The notes beneath the pieces are model-generated. The model saw nothing but the letters and a program-made list of their open reading frames with translations, did no database searches and was not told the origin of the DNA. A program made the translations under genes and the position numbers. A stretch of 52,156 bases of DNA, taken from Bradyrhizobiaceae bacterium. GTDB lineage: Bacteria > Pseudomonadota > Alphaproteobacteria > Rhizobiales > Aestuariivirgaceae. Positions within the stretch are counted from its first letter, which is position 1. Each line of letters begins with the position of its first letter. The stretch spans positions 1 through 52,156 of the forward strand of contig CANJMQ010000022.1 in the NCBI GenBank assembly GCA_947475225.1, given 5' to 3'. This document shows, piece by piece, positions 17,105-27,016 of the stretch.

Positions 17105-18076
17105 ATGCATCCGGTTCTGAAAACCGTACTGCAGCGCTTGGGGCTAGGTCTTCTGACGCTGTTCGTGGTGTCGGTCGTGATTTTTGCGTCCCTTGAAATG
17201 CTGCCAGGTGGCTTTGCGGAAGCCATTCTCGGACAAGGCGCCACACCTGAAACGGTGGCTGCCTTCAATCATCAGGTTGGCCTCGACCGTCCGGCAACTG
17301 TTCGCTATGTCGAATGGATCTGGAACATCCTGCACGGCGACTTCGGTTATTCCTATGCCGGCATGGGCGGCTCCATCAAGCGCAGTGTCTCGGAACTGAT
17401 TGCGCCGCGCCTCTACAACACCTTCTTCCTCGCCATCATGACGGCCATCGTGGCCGTGCCGCTGTCGCTGTTCCTCGGCATCCTGGCGGCGCTCTACCGC
17501 AACAGCTGGTATGACCGGATCGTCAACACGGTGACGCTGACGACAATCGCGACGCCGGAGTTCTTCATCGCCTATCTTCTGATGTTCTTCTTCGCCATCA
17601 GGCACCGCTGGTTCTATTCGCTCTCGACGGTTTCGGATTCCACACCCTTCCTGGAGCACATCTATCGCGCCGCACTGCCGGCCCTCACCCTCACCCTCGT
17701 CATCGTCGCCCACATGATGCGCATGACCAGGGCCTCCCTGATCAATCTGCTGGCCAGCCCCTACATGGAAATGGCGCAGCTCAAGGGCGTTCCGCGGCGC
17801 GAGGCGATCATCAAGCATGCGCTTCCCAACGCCTGGGCGCCCATTGCCACCGTCATTGCCTTCAACCTCGCCTATCTCGTCGTCGGCGTCGTCGTGGTCG
17901 AGGTCGTCTATGTCTATCCCGGCATCGGCCAGCTGATGGTGGACTCGGTGTCCAGCCGCGACATGCCGGTGGTGCAGGCCTGTGCGCTGATCTTCGCGGC
18001 CACCTACATCCTGCTCAACCTGTCGGCCGACATTGTGTCGATCGTCACCAATCCACGGCTGCTGCACCCCAAATGA
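17105..18076 (+). CDS. Peptide-type ABC transporter permease (DppB family)
   Basis: Inner-membrane permease of 323 residues with about six helices. The N-terminus fits the DppB/OppB type (RLGLGLLTLFVVSVVIF, then LPGGFAEAILGQ), and the coupling-loop motif is AQLKGVPRREAIIKHALPNA (about 230-250). The in-frame ATG at 17105 is chosen over upstream codons because GGGGAG sits just before it and the protein then begins as in relatives. Stop overlaps the next permease as ATGA. Confidence 0.93.
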   Translation: MHPVLKTVLQRLGLGLLTLFVVSVVIFASLEMLPGGFAEAILGQGATPETVAAFNHQVGLDRPATVRYVEWIWNILHGDFGYSYAGMGGSIKRSVSELIAPRLYNTFFLAIMTAIVAVPLSLFLGILAALYRNSWYDRIVNTVTLTTIATPEFFIAYLLMFFFAIRHRWFYSLSTVSDSTPFLEHIYRAALPALTLTLVIVAHMMRMTRASLINLLASPYMEMAQLKGVPRREAIIKHALPNAWAPIATVIAFNLAYLVVGVVVVEVVYVYPGIGQLMVDSVSSRDMPVVQACALIFAATYILLNLSADIVSIVTNPRLLHPK

Positions 18077-18975
18077 CCGCGCAAGCTCCAGACATCCGCT
18101 CCGTCCGCGCCCGCCGCAGCCTGTGGCAGACCGTTAGGCGCACGCTGGCCTCAGCGCCCTTCAGCGCCTGGTTCGGCATGATCATCATCGTGATCTATGT
18201 CTTCGCGGCGCTCTTTGCACCGTGGATCGCGCCCTATGGCGAATCCGAGGTTGTGGGCAAGGCCTACCAGCCCTCCAGCGCACAATTCTGGCTCGGCACC
18301 GACCAGATCGGCCGCGACCTGTTTTCGCGCATCATCTATGGCGCGCGCAACACCATCGGCATCGCCTTCATCACCACGCTCCTCTCCTTCGCTATCGGTG
18401 GCACGCTGGGCGTGCTGACGGCGCTGAAGCGCGGCTGGCTGGACCAGGCGATCTCCCGTGTCGTCGATGCCTTCCTGGCGATCCCGGCGCTGATCTTCGC
18501 GCTGATGCTGCTCGCCGTCTTCGGCAAGTACATCCTGAACCTCATTCTCATCCTGGCCTTGCTCGACTCCACCCGCGTGTTCCGTCTCGCCCGCGCCACG
18601 GCACTCAACGTGGTGGTGATGGATTACGTGGAGGCCGCCAGGCTGCGCGGCGAGGGCAATCGCTGGATCATCTTCAAGGAAGTGCTGCCCAACATCGTGC
18701 CGCCGCTCATCACCGAGTTCGGCCTCAGGTTCTGCTTCGTCTTCCTCACCATTGCCGCGTTGTCCTTCCTCGGTGTCGGCATCCAGCCGCCCACCGCCGA
18801 CTGGGGCTCCATGGTGGCCGAAAGCAAGACGCTCATCACATTCCCGGTACGCACCTTCCCGTGGATCCCCGCACCGTTCTATCCGGCCATCGCCATCGCG
18901 CTGCTGACGGTGGCGATCAACTTCGTGGTGGACTGGTTCCTTCACAAGACGAGCGGGCTCCGCGATGAAAAGTGA
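18073..18975 (+). CDS. Peptide-type ABC transporter permease (DppC family)
   Basis: Partner permease of 300 residues. The DppC hallmark is present: one N-terminal helix (about 37-55), then FWLGTDQIGRDLFSRIIYGAR (about 73-93), then five helices with the loop EAARLRGEGNRWIIFKEVLP near 188-207. The start overlaps the upstream gene (ATGA) and the end overlaps the ATPase gene by 11 bases, so all three should be translated together. Confidence 0.93.
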   Translation: MTAQAPDIRSVRARRSLWQTVRRTLASAPFSAWFGMIIIVIYVFAALFAPWIAPYGESEVVGKAYQPSSAQFWLGTDQIGRDLFSRIIYGARNTIGIAFITTLLSFAIGGTLGVLTALKRGWLDQAISRVVDAFLAIPALIFALMLLAVFGKYILNLILILALLDSTRVFRLARATALNVVVMDYVEAARLRGEGNRWIIFKEVLPNIVPPLITEFGLRFCFVFLTIAALSFLGVGIQPPTADWGSMVAESKTLITFPVRTFPWIPAPFYPAIAIALLTVAINFVVDWFLHKTSGLRDEK

Positions 18976-20605
18976 CACCCAACGCGTCAAGGGCGAAGCC
19001 CTTCTGGAAATCCGCGGTCTCAAGATCGAGGGCAATTCGGACGGCGTCTGGCACCCGATCGTCAAGGGCGTCGACCTCACCCTGAAGCGCGGCGAAGTGC
19101 TGGGCCTGATCGGTGAATCAGGTGCCGGCAAGTCGACGATCGGCCTTGCCGCGATGGGTTTCGCGCGGCCGGGCTGCCGCATCGTCGATGGCACCATCAT
19201 GTTCGACGGCATCGACCTGCGCGCCGCATCAGAAGCCGAAAAGCGTCGGCTCTGGGGCGCCCGCATCGCCTATGTGGCACAGAGCGCCGCCGCTGCATTC
19301 AACCCCGCGCACAAGCTGATCGACCAGACCATCGAGACCGCAGTGCGCGATGGCCTCCGCACCAAGGATCAGGCCATCGCCGACTCGGTGGACCTCTATC
19401 GCCGCCTGCAGCTTCCCAACCCCGAGCGCATCGGCGACCGCTTCCCGCATCAGGTTTCCGGCGGCCAGTTGCAGCGCGCCATGACGGCCATGGCCATGTC
19501 CTGTCGGCCTGACCTCATCATCTTCGACGAGCCGACCACAGCCCTCGACGTGACCACGCAGGTCGAGGTGCTGGCCGCGATGCGCAACATCGTGGAGCAG
19601 TTTCACACCGCGGCGATCTACATCACGCATGACCTGGCGGTGGTGGCGCAGATGGCTGACCGCATCATGGTGCTGCGCCACGGCCTCGAGGTGGAGGAAG
19701 CCCCCACCCGTGAGATGCTGAAGGAACCCAAGAAGGACTACACCAAGACGCTGTGGGCAGTGCGTAGTCTCGCCAAGGAGGAATCGATCAGCGACGACGT
19801 GACCTTAAGCGTGCGCAATGTTGATGCCAGCTATTCGGGCGTGGTCAAGGTGCTCGACAATGTCACTGTCCGCCTGCCGCGCGGCCGCACCGTCGCGGTG
19901 GTCGGTGAATCGGGTTCCGGCAAGTCGACGCTGGCGCGCGCCATCACCGGCCTCCTGCCGCCCACCAGGGGCGAGATCCTGTTCAATGGAAAGCCACTGT
20001 CGCGCGCCCTGAAGGACCGCGACAAGGATACGCTGCGCCGCATCCAGATGATCTACCAGTCGGCGGATACATCGCTGAACCCCAGGCAGACGATCCGCGA
20101 CATCATCGGCCGGCCGCTGGAGTTCTATCACGGGGTCAAGGGTGCGGCGCGCGATCGGCGCGTGGCGGAACTGCTTGACGCCATCGAGCTCAACGAGAGC
20201 TACATCGACCGCCTGCCGACCGAGCTGTCCGGCGGCCAGAAGCAGCGGATTTCGATTGCCCGCGCGCTCGCCGCCCAACCCGACATCATCATCTGTGACG
20301 AAGTCACTTCGGCACTCGACCAGATCGTGCAGGAAGAAATCCTGACGCTGCTGATGAAGCTGCAGAAGGACACCAACGTCTCCTATCTCTTCATCACCCA
20401 TGACATCGCAACGGTGCGCGCGATCTCGGACGAGATCGTGGTCATGCACCAGGGCAAGGTGGTGCAGCAGGGTCCCAAGACGCAAGTACTCAACCCGCCC
20501 TATCCGGCCTATACCGAGTTGCTGCTGTCCTCGGTGCCGCAGATGGACCCGGACTGGCTGACCAATCTCCTGGCCGAACGCGCGCGGGCGAAGGTCAAGG
20601 CCTGA
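18965..20605 (+). CDS. Double ABC ATPase (DppD-DppF fusion)
   Basis: A single chain of 546 residues holds both ATPases of a peptide importer. Domain 1: Walker A GESGAGKST (50-58), signature VSGGQLQR, Walker B DLIIFDEP. Domain 2: Walker A GESGSGKST (314-322), signature LSGGQKQR, Walker B DIIICDEV. In domain 2 the usual P after the catalytic E is V (DEVTSALD), a substitution also found in other DppF-like halves. Both sites look active. The overlap with the permease gene and lack of other ATPases nearby show it serves this importer. Confidence 0.94.
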   Translation: MKSDTQRVKGEALLEIRGLKIEGNSDGVWHPIVKGVDLTLKRGEVLGLIGESGAGKSTIGLAAMGFARPGCRIVDGTIMFDGIDLRAASEAEKRRLWGARIAYVAQSAAAAFNPAHKLIDQTIETAVRDGLRTKDQAIADSVDLYRRLQLPNPERIGDRFPHQVSGGQLQRAMTAMAMSCRPDLIIFDEPTTALDVTTQVEVLAAMRNIVEQFHTAAIYITHDLAVVAQMADRIMVLRHGLEVEEAPTREMLKEPKKDYTKTLWAVRSLAKEESISDDVTLSVRNVDASYSGVVKVLDNVTVRLPRGRTVAVVGESGSGKSTLARAITGLLPPTRGEILFNGKPLSRALKDRDKDTLRRIQMIYQSADTSLNPRQTIRDIIGRPLEFYHGVKGAARDRRVAELLDAIELNESYIDRLPTELSGGQKQRISIARALAAQPDIIICDEVTSALDQIVQEEILTLLMKLQKDTNVSYLFITHDIATVRAISDEIVVMHQGKVVQQGPKTQVLNPPYPAYTELLLSSVPQMDPDWLTNLLAERARAKVKA

Positions 20606-20616
20606 GGGCTGGGGCC

Positions 20617-22008
20617 ATGCCTGCACACAGCACCATCGGCGGGATCAGCTACAGCGAGAAGGGCGAGGGCGAAGCAGTTCTCTTCATCGGCGGCGATGCG
20701 CCCGCCCTGATTGATGCTTTCGCGGGCGGTTTCCGCGCCATTGCGCTCGATATCGCAGCGGGCGATTCCGTCGCGCAGGTGCGGCGCCTGCTCGATGAGC
20801 TTGCCATTACCTCCACCAATCTCGTCGGCCATGGGTCAGGTGGCGAAGCTGTGCTGGCCGTTGCGGCCGCCCTTCCTCATCGGGTGCGCCGTATCGCCCT
20901 GGTCGAAGCCGTGCCGGACCATGATGCGGCAACACCCATTCTCTGCCCGGCGCTGATCGTCACGGGCAAGGCCCTTGGCCCCGAGGCCGACGCGCTGGCG
21001 CGGGGTCTGCAGCGTGGCCGCAGTGCGATTGCCGGACCAGGCGACATCCGGTCCCTGCTGGGCAGCTTCCTGACGGAACGCCTGAGTGGCTTCGACAACC
21101 GCGAACTGCGCTCTGCCTTCGGCAGCTTCATGACGGGCGTGACCATCGTCACGACGGCGGGTGTGGATGGCCAGCCGCGCGGCTTCACCGCCAACAGCTT
21201 CACCTCGGTCTCGCTGGAGCCGCCGCTGCTGATGATCTGCATTGGCAAGCAGGCTGCCAGCATGGAGGTATTCCGCAATGCCAGGGGCTTTGCCGTGAAC
21301 ATCCTCTCGGAAGCCCAGAAGGACGTTTCCGTGCTCTTCGCCTCCAAGCGGCCGGACAAATTCGAGGCGGCGGCGTGGCGGGCGGGCCCTTTCGGCAATC
21401 CGCTGATCGAGGGTTCGGCCGCCTGGTTCGACTGCGCCCGCTATCAGGTGATCGACGCCGGCGACCACATCATCCTGATGGGTCACGTCGAGGCCTTCTC
21501 CTATTCCGACGCCAACCCGCTGGGCTATGCGCGCGGCCACTACATCACGCTCGGCCTCGAGCAGGCGGCGGTGAACGCGGCTTCCTCGGCCAGCCGCACC
21601 GTCGTTGGCGCCATCCTCGAGAACGACAACCGCCTCGTGCTGCTGCCGGACGCGACCCGGCCCAGTGGCCTCGTGCTGCCGGAAGTGGGCCGCCACGGCC
21701 ACTCGGGCAGCGCCTCGCAGCTGCATGAATTGCTTCAGCGCGAGGGGATGGATGCCACGCTCGGCTTCCTCTTTGCGGTCTTCGAGAACCCCGGCACGCG
21801 TGAACAATGCATCTACTATCGCGGCGAGGCGCTGCTCCATGCCCGCGGCCGCATGGTGCTGGCCGATTTCGAGGACATCCCCTGGGACCGGCTGCCCGAT
21901 GAGGCGACCTGTTCCATGCTCCGGCGCTATGCCGCCGAGCGCAAGATCGGCCGCTTCAAGGTCTATTCCGGCGACCACCGGCAGGGCACCGTGAAGGCCG
22001 TCGATTAG
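20617..22008 (+). CDS. Three-part protein: alpha/beta-hydrolase-like, flavin reductase, Nudix-like
   Basis: 463 residues. Part 1 (about 5-145) is a shortened alpha/beta-hydrolase-like region with the nucleophile elbow GHGSGG (71-76) but no lid and no clear catalytic His. Part 2 (about 160-315) is a flavin reductase-like FMN-binding domain (LRSAFGSFMTGVTIVTT, RGFTANSFTSVSLEPP, then FAVNILSE). Part 3 (about 325-455) resembles a Nudix-type domain, but the REXXEE box is not intact, so hydrolase activity is doubtful. The gene begins 11 bases after the ATPase, same operon as the importer. It may supply reduced flavin for, or process, the imported compound; that is inference. Confidence 0.75.
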   Translation: MPAHSTIGGISYSEKGEGEAVLFIGGDAPALIDAFAGGFRAIALDIAAGDSVAQVRRLLDELAITSTNLVGHGSGGEAVLAVAAALPHRVRRIALVEAVPDHDAATPILCPALIVTGKALGPEADALARGLQRGRSAIAGPGDIRSLLGSFLTERLSGFDNRELRSAFGSFMTGVTIVTTAGVDGQPRGFTANSFTSVSLEPPLLMICIGKQAASMEVFRNARGFAVNILSEAQKDVSVLFASKRPDKFEAAAWRAGPFGNPLIEGSAAWFDCARYQVIDAGDHIILMGHVEAFSYSDANPLGYARGHYITLGLEQAAVNAASSASRTVVGAILENDNRLVLLPDATRPSGLVLPEVGRHGHSGSASQLHELLQREGMDATLGFLFAVFENPGTREQCIYYRGEALLHARGRMVLADFEDIPWDRLPDEATCSMLRRYAAERKIGRFKVYSGDHRQGTVKAVD

Positions 22009-22066
22009 CGCCTGATAGACGCCTGTCAGGAATTGACGAAAACTGGTCGCCGCGCTTTGATGAGCC

Positions 22067-23092
22067 ATGGTCAACGCCACCATCGAGGATGTTGCCGAGG
22101 CGGCGGGGGTCAGCATCGCCACGGTCGACCGTGTGCTGAACGGTCGCGCCGCCGTGCGCCCGCAGACAGCCGAACGCGTCGAGAAGGCCATTCGCCGCCT
22201 CAACTACCAATCGGACCGGCTGGCCGCCCGCCTGGCGCGGGCACGTGAATACCGCTTCTGCTTTGTGCTGCCGGAGGGGGCCAACGCCTTCATGCTGGCG
22301 CTGGGCGATGCCGTGCAGGAGGAATCCCTGCGCATGGCGCGCGAGAAGGTGGTGATAGACCTGCTTCACACCGATGTCTTCGACGCCCAGACGCTTGCCG
22401 ATACCCTGGACTCGATCGGACCTGCTTATGACGGCGTCGCCGTGGTGGCACTCGATCATCCCCGTGTGAGGGAGGCGCTCAACGCGCTTGCCGAGCGCGG
22501 CGTCACCGTGGTGACGCTCGTGTCCGATGTGCCGAGTTCGAAGCGCGCCCACTACGTCGGCATCGACAATTCCGCAGCGGGTCGCACCGCAGCCACGCTG
22601 ATGGGGCGCTATCTCTCGGGCCGCCGTGGCAAGGTTGGGCTGATCGCCGGTTCGCTGCAACTGCGTGACCATATCGAGCGCCAGTTCGGCTTCGAGCAGG
22701 TGATTGCGCATGACTTTCCGAACCTCACGCTGCTGCCGGTGCGTGAGGGCCGAGACGACCGTGACAAGGTGCAGGCCGTGGCAGACCAGCTGCTCGCCGA
22801 CCACCCGGACCTCATCGGCCTCTACAATGTCGGCGCGGGCTCGGGTGGCATTGCAGCGGCGCTGGAGCATGCAGGCCGCGCGCGGGACGTGGTGTTCATC
22901 ACCCACGAACTCACTGACGACACACGCCGCGCGCTGATCGACGGCACCATCGACATCATCATCAACCAGGATGCGGGCCATGAGGTCAGGAGCGCCATCC
23001 GCGTGTTGATGTCCAAGGCCGACAAGCTGCCCATCGTTGAACAGATGGAGCGCATCCGCATCGACATCTACCTCCGCGACAACATTCCGTAA
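22067..23092 (+). CDS. LacI-family transcriptional regulator of the xylose operon
   Basis: DNA-binding repressor of 341 residues. The LacI helix-turn-helix is at the N-terminus (TIEDVAEAAGVSIATVDRVL, about 4-23, then hinge at 45-60), followed by a periplasmic-binding-protein-like effector domain (about 64-340). It is the first gene of lacI-xylB-xylA, with only 11 bases to xylB, so it probably controls its own operon in response to a sugar. The short leader (22009-22066) has a small inverted repeat, CCTGA/TCAGG (about 22012-22030), that could be the operator. Confidence 0.9.
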   Translation: MVNATIEDVAEAAGVSIATVDRVLNGRAAVRPQTAERVEKAIRRLNYQSDRLAARLARAREYRFCFVLPEGANAFMLALGDAVQEESLRMAREKVVIDLLHTDVFDAQTLADTLDSIGPAYDGVAVVALDHPRVREALNALAERGVTVVTLVSDVPSSKRAHYVGIDNSAAGRTAATLMGRYLSGRRGKVGLIAGSLQLRDHIERQFGFEQVIAHDFPNLTLLPVREGRDDRDKVQAVADQLLADHPDLIGLYNVGAGSGGIAAALEHAGRARDVVFITHELTDDTRRALIDGTIDIIINQDAGHEVRSAIRVLMSKADKLPIVEQMERIRIDIYLRDNIP

Positions 23093-23103
23093 GAGGACAC
23101 CAC

Positions 23104-24561
23104 ATGTATCTGGGACTGGACTTCGGCACATCATCGGTAAAAGGCGTCTTGATCGACGCCAGGCAGAAGATCCTTGCCACTGCCTCGGCACCCTTGAAGG
23201 TCTCGCGCCCGCAGCCTGGCTGGTCGGAGCAGAACCCCGAGGACTGGTGGAAGGCCTGCAACACGGTGGTGAAGACGCTGGGCAAGCTGAAGCCCAAGGC
23301 GATTGCCGCCGTGGAGGGCATCGGCCTGTCCGGCCAGCAGCATGGCGCGACATTGCTCGGCAAGGACGGCAAGGCGCTCCGCCCCTGCATCCTGTGGAAC
23401 GACGCGCGCTCCTTCCGCGAATGCGACGACATCGAGAAGGCGGAGCCGCGGGCGCGCGAAATCTCGGGCAACATCCCGCTCGCGGGCTTTACAGCACCCA
23501 AGCTCCTCTGGGTGAAGAAGCACGAGCCCAGGATTTTTGCGCAGGTCGCCAAGGTGCTCCTGCCCAAGGATTACATCCGCTTCCGCATGACCGGCGACTA
23601 TGCCTCCGACATGTCGGACAGCTCTGGCACCTATTGGCTCGACATTGCGAAACGCGACTGGTCAGAGAAGCTGCTTGCCGCAGGCAGCATGAGCATCAAC
23701 CAGATGCCGAAGCTCTACGAGGGCACGGATGCGACGGGCAGGCTCACGCCCGCCGTCGCCAAGGCCTGGGGCATGCCGAAGCGCCCTGTTGTTGCGGGCG
23801 GCGGCGGCGACAATGCCGCGGCAGCCTGCGGCATCGGCGCTGTCACGGACAATTCGGCGCTTGTTTCGATTGGCACCTCGGGCGTGCTGTTTGTTTCGAA
23901 TGACACGTTCCGGCCCAACGCCGGCCGCGCCGTACATGCCTTCTGCCATGCCGTGCCGGGAACATGGCACCAGATGGGCGTGATCCTGTCTGCCGCCGCG
24001 AGCCTCGAATGGCTGGCGACCATCCTCGGCAAGCCCGCGCCGAAGCTCATTGGCGCGCTTGGCGCCACGCTCACCGGTCCGTCGCCCGCACTCATGCTGC
24101 CCTATCTCTCCGGCGAGCGCACGCCGGTGGCGGATGCGCAGGTGCGGGGCCTCATCATGGGGCTGGGCCACGAGAGTGACCACAAGACGCTGACCCATGC
24201 AGCACTCGATGCCGTGGCCTTCGCCTTCCGCGATTCACTCGAAGCCCTGAAGGATGCGGGCACCGAGGTGAAGCGCGTCACCGCCGTGGGCGGCGGTTCG
24301 AAGTCCGAGCTCTGGCTCAAGATCATCGCTACCGTGCTGGGCGTGCCGGTCGAACTGCCGGCGGCGGGCGACGTGGGTGGCGCCTTCGGTGCCGCGCGCC
24401 TCGGCCTCATCGCCGCCACGGGTGCCGATTTCCGCAAGGTGCTCACCGCGCCCAAGATCGCCCGCACCATCAAGCCTGAGCCAAAGGCGCGCGATGCCTA
24501 TGAAGCGCATTATCGCCGCTATGCCAGCATCTATCCCGCCATCAAGGAGATTTACCGCTGA
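23104..24561 (+). CDS. xylB: Xylulokinase
   Basis: FGGY kinase of 485 residues that phosphorylates D-xylulose. ATP-binding DFGTSSVKG at 6-14, substrate segment [12 protein letters not shown] at 74-85, ILWNDAR at 96-102, and the catalytic base Asp236 in [12 protein letters not shown]. Ribosome site AGAGGA before the ATG. Its stop shares one base with the xylA start (TGATG). Together with XylA it sends xylose to xylulose-5-phosphate. Confidence 0.96.
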   Translation: MYLGLDFGTSSVKGVLIDARQKILATASAPLKVSRPQPGWSEQNPEDWWKACNTVVKTLGKLKPKAIAAVEGIGLSGQQHGATLLGKDGKALRPCILWNDARSFRECDDIEKAEPRAREISGNIPLAGFTAPKLLWVKKHEPRIFAQVAKVLLPKDYIRFRMTGDYASDMSDSSGTYWLDIAKRDWSEKLLAAGSMSINQMPKLYEGTDATGRLTPAVAKAWGMPKRPVVAGGGGDNAAAACGIGAVTDNSALVSIGTSGVLFVSNDTFRPNAGRAVHAFCHAVPGTWHQMGVILSAAASLEWLATILGKPAPKLIGALGATLTGPSPALMLPYLSGERTPVADAQVRGLIMGLGHESDHKTLTHAALDAVAFAFRDSLEALKDAGTEVKRVTAVGGGSKSELWLKIIATVLGVPVELPAAGDVGGAFGAARLGLIAATGADFRKVLTAPKIARTIKPEPKARDAYEAHYRRYASIYPAIKEIYR

Positions 24562-25874
24562 TGTCCGCCTTTTATTCCATCAAGGACCCGATCAAATACG
24601 AGGGGCCGAACTCAAAGAGCGATCTTGCCTTCCGCTGGTACAACCCGGACCAGCTTGTGATGGGCAAAAAGATGCGCGACCACATGCGCTTTGCCATCGC
24701 CTACTGGCACACACTGTGCTGGCCCGGTAGCGATCCCTTCGGCGGTGACAGCTTCATGCGCCAGTGGCACCACATGTCGGACGACATGGCCGCCGCGCGT
24801 ATGAAGGCCGACCTGATGTTCGAGACGCTCGAACTGCTGAACGTCGATTTCTTTTGCTTCCACGACCTCGACGTAGCACCCGAGGGCAAGTCGCTGAAGG
24901 AGTTCAATGCCAACGTCACGGAGATCGCTAAGATATTCGAAAAGAAGATGGCGGCCAAGAACAAGAAGCTGCTGTGGGGCACGGCCAACATGTTCTCCAA
25001 CCGCCGCTTCATGGCGGGAGCGGCCACCAACCCTGATCCGGACGTGTTTGCCTATTGTGCCGCCCAGGTGAAGCACTGCATGGACGTGACCAAGGGCCTC
25101 GACGGCGCCAATTATGTGATGTGGGGTGGCCGCGAGGGCTATGAGACGCTGGTCAACACCAACATCGGCCATGAGCTGGAACAGGCCAAGCGCTTCCTCG
25201 GGATGGTGGTCGAGTACAAGCACAAGATCGGCTTCAAGGGCCCGATCCTCATCGAGCCCAAGCCGCAGGAGCCGACCAAGCACCAGTATGACTATGACGT
25301 GGCCACCGTCTACGCGACGATTGCCTCGCTTGGCCTGCAGAAGGACGTGAAGGTCAATATCGAGCAGAACCATGCGATCCTCGCCGGCCACACCTTCGAG
25401 CACGAGATTGCGCTCGCCTCAGCACTCGGCATCTTTGGCTCGATCGACATCAACCGCGGTGACTACCAGTCGGGCTGGGACACTGACCAGTTCGCCATGA
25501 ACATCCCCGAGATGTCGCTGGCCTTCCTCGAGATCCTGAAGGCCGGCGGCTTCACCACCGGTGGCCTCAACTTCGATGCCAAGATCAGGCGTCAGTCCAT
25601 CGACCCGGACGACATCCTGCACGCCCATGTGGGCTCCATGGACGCCTGCGCGCGCGGCCTCCTCATCGCAGCCACCATTCTCGAGGATGGCAAGCTCGGC
25701 AAGATCGTGTCGGACCGCTATGCCAAGTGGAACGAGCCCAGGAACAAGGCGATGCTGGAAGGCAAGGAGACGCTCGATTCCATCGCCAGGCGCGCTCTGG
25801 CCGAGGGCCTCGACCCGCAGCCCAAATCCGGACGACAAGAGCGCATCGAAGCGCTTCTCAATTCTTATCTATAA
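24561..25874 (+). CDS. xylA: Xylose isomerase
   Basis: Converts D-xylose to D-xylulose; cytoplasmic, two divalent metals per site. 437 residues, matching the longer class II type. Catalytic His101 and Asp104 are in FCFHDLD, the metal ligands in [18 protein letters not shown] (about 230-247) and NIEQNHA, and WGGREGYE is intact. Translation is coupled to xylB. No xylose-specific binding protein is nearby; the nearest sugar permease, at 34.2-35.3 kb, belongs to a broken importer. Confidence 0.97.
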   Translation: MSAFYSIKDPIKYEGPNSKSDLAFRWYNPDQLVMGKKMRDHMRFAIAYWHTLCWPGSDPFGGDSFMRQWHHMSDDMAAARMKADLMFETLELLNVDFFCFHDLDVAPEGKSLKEFNANVTEIAKIFEKKMAAKNKKLLWGTANMFSNRRFMAGAATNPDPDVFAYCAAQVKHCMDVTKGLDGANYVMWGGREGYETLVNTNIGHELEQAKRFLGMVVEYKHKIGFKGPILIEPKPQEPTKHQYDYDVATVYATIASLGLQKDVKVNIEQNHAILAGHTFEHEIALASALGIFGSIDINRGDYQSGWDTDQFAMNIPEMSLAFLEILKAGGFTTGGLNFDAKIRRQSIDPDDILHAHVGSMDACARGLLIAATILEDGKLGKIVSDRYAKWNEPRNKAMLEGKETLDSIARRALAEGLDPQPKSGRQERIEALLNSYL

Positions 25875-25901
25875 CAATGATCTGACACGGGAGGAAACCA
25901 C

Positions 25902-26960
25902 ATGCCGACAGACATCAAGGGGCCAGCCATCTTTCTTGCCCAGTTCGCGGGCGACGCAGCACCATTCAATTCCTGGGACGGGATCACCAAATGGGCAGCG
26001 TCTCTCGGCTACAAGGGGGTGCAGATCCCGAGCTGGGACGGCCGCCTGTTTGACCTGAAGAAGGCCGCCAGCTCCAAGACCTACTGCGACGAGCTGAGGG
26101 GCATCGCCAAGGCCAATGGCGTCGAGATCACCGAGCTCTCGACCCATCTGCAGGGCCAGCTCGTGGCCGTGCATCCGGCCTATGACGAGGCCTTCGATGC
26201 CTTCGCGCCGGCCGCGTTCCACGGCAAGCCGAAGGAGCGGCAGAAGTGGGCAGTCCAGCAGGTGAAATATGCCGCCAAGGCCTCGCGCAACCTCGGCCTG
26301 GATGCCCATGTCTCCTTCCCCGGCGCGCTGTGCTGGCCATTCCTCTACGGCTGGCCGCCGCGCCCGGCCGGTCTCATCGAGGAAGGCTTCAGCGAACTCG
26401 CCCGCCGCTGGAAGCCGCTGCTCGACCAGTTTGAGGAAAACGGCGTGGACTGTGGCTTCGAGCTGCACCCCGGCGAAGACGTGATGGACGGCGCCACCTT
26501 CGAGATGTTCCTTGAGCGGCTCGACAATCATCCGCGCTGCATGATCAACTACGATCCGTCGCATTTCGTGCTGCAGCAGCTCAACTATCTGGACTTCATC
26601 GACATATACCATGAGCGCATCTGCGCCTTCCACGTGAAGGACGCGGAGTTCAATCCGTCCGGAAAGCAGGGCGTCTATTCCGGTTTCCAGCCCTGGCTGC
26701 AGCGGGCGGGCCGCTTCCGTTCGCTGGGAGATGGTCAGGTCGATTTCGGTGCAATCTTCTCGAAGCTCGCCGGTTATAACTATGACAGCTGGGCCGTGCT
26801 CGAATGGGAGTGCTGCATCAAGGATTCGGTGCAGGGCGCCATTGAGGGCGCCCCCTTCATCGATAGCCACATCATCAAGACCACGGAGAAGAGCTTCGAT
26901 GATTTCGTGGCAGGTTCGGCCGACAAGGCGAAGATCCAGCGCATCCTCGGCATCAAGTAG
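25902..26960 (+). CDS. Sugar phosphate isomerase/epimerase family TIM-barrel protein
   Basis: 352 residues of the AP-endonuclease-2/xylose-isomerase-like TIM barrel family. Likely metal ligands lie in FELHPGED (about 186-193), NYDPSHF (about 217-223), FHVKDAEF (about 244-251) and VLEWECC (about 300). GGGAGGAAACC precedes the ATG. Members next to Gfo/Idh/MocA dehydrogenases often act on inositols, keto-glycosides or uncommon sugars, so this pair may extend the xylose operon to a second substrate. Exact reaction unknown. Confidence 0.85.
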   Translation: MPTDIKGPAIFLAQFAGDAAPFNSWDGITKWAASLGYKGVQIPSWDGRLFDLKKAASSKTYCDELRGIAKANGVEITELSTHLQGQLVAVHPAYDEAFDAFAPAAFHGKPKERQKWAVQQVKYAAKASRNLGLDAHVSFPGALCWPFLYGWPPRPAGLIEEGFSELARRWKPLLDQFEENGVDCGFELHPGEDVMDGATFEMFLERLDNHPRCMINYDPSHFVLQQLNYLDFIDIYHERICAFHVKDAEFNPSGKQGVYSGFQPWLQRAGRFRSLGDGQVDFGAIFSKLAGYNYDSWAVLEWECCIKDSVQGAIEGAPFIDSHIIKTTEKSFDDFVAGSADKAKIQRILGIK

Positions 26961-26967
26961 CAATAAT

Positions 26968-26993
26968 GCCCTCTCCCTGCGAAGGGAGAGGGC
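26968..26993. repeat. Intergenic perfect hairpin
   Basis: GCCCTCTCCCT (26968-26978), loop GCGA, AGGGAGAGGGC (26983-26993). No T tract. CCTCTCCC-type palindromes are common dispersed intergenic elements in alphaproteobacteria; here it could protect the upstream message or dampen the dehydrogenase gene. Confidence 0.6.
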
Positions 26994-27016
26994 CCCATCA
27001 ACGGAGACAGGATACA

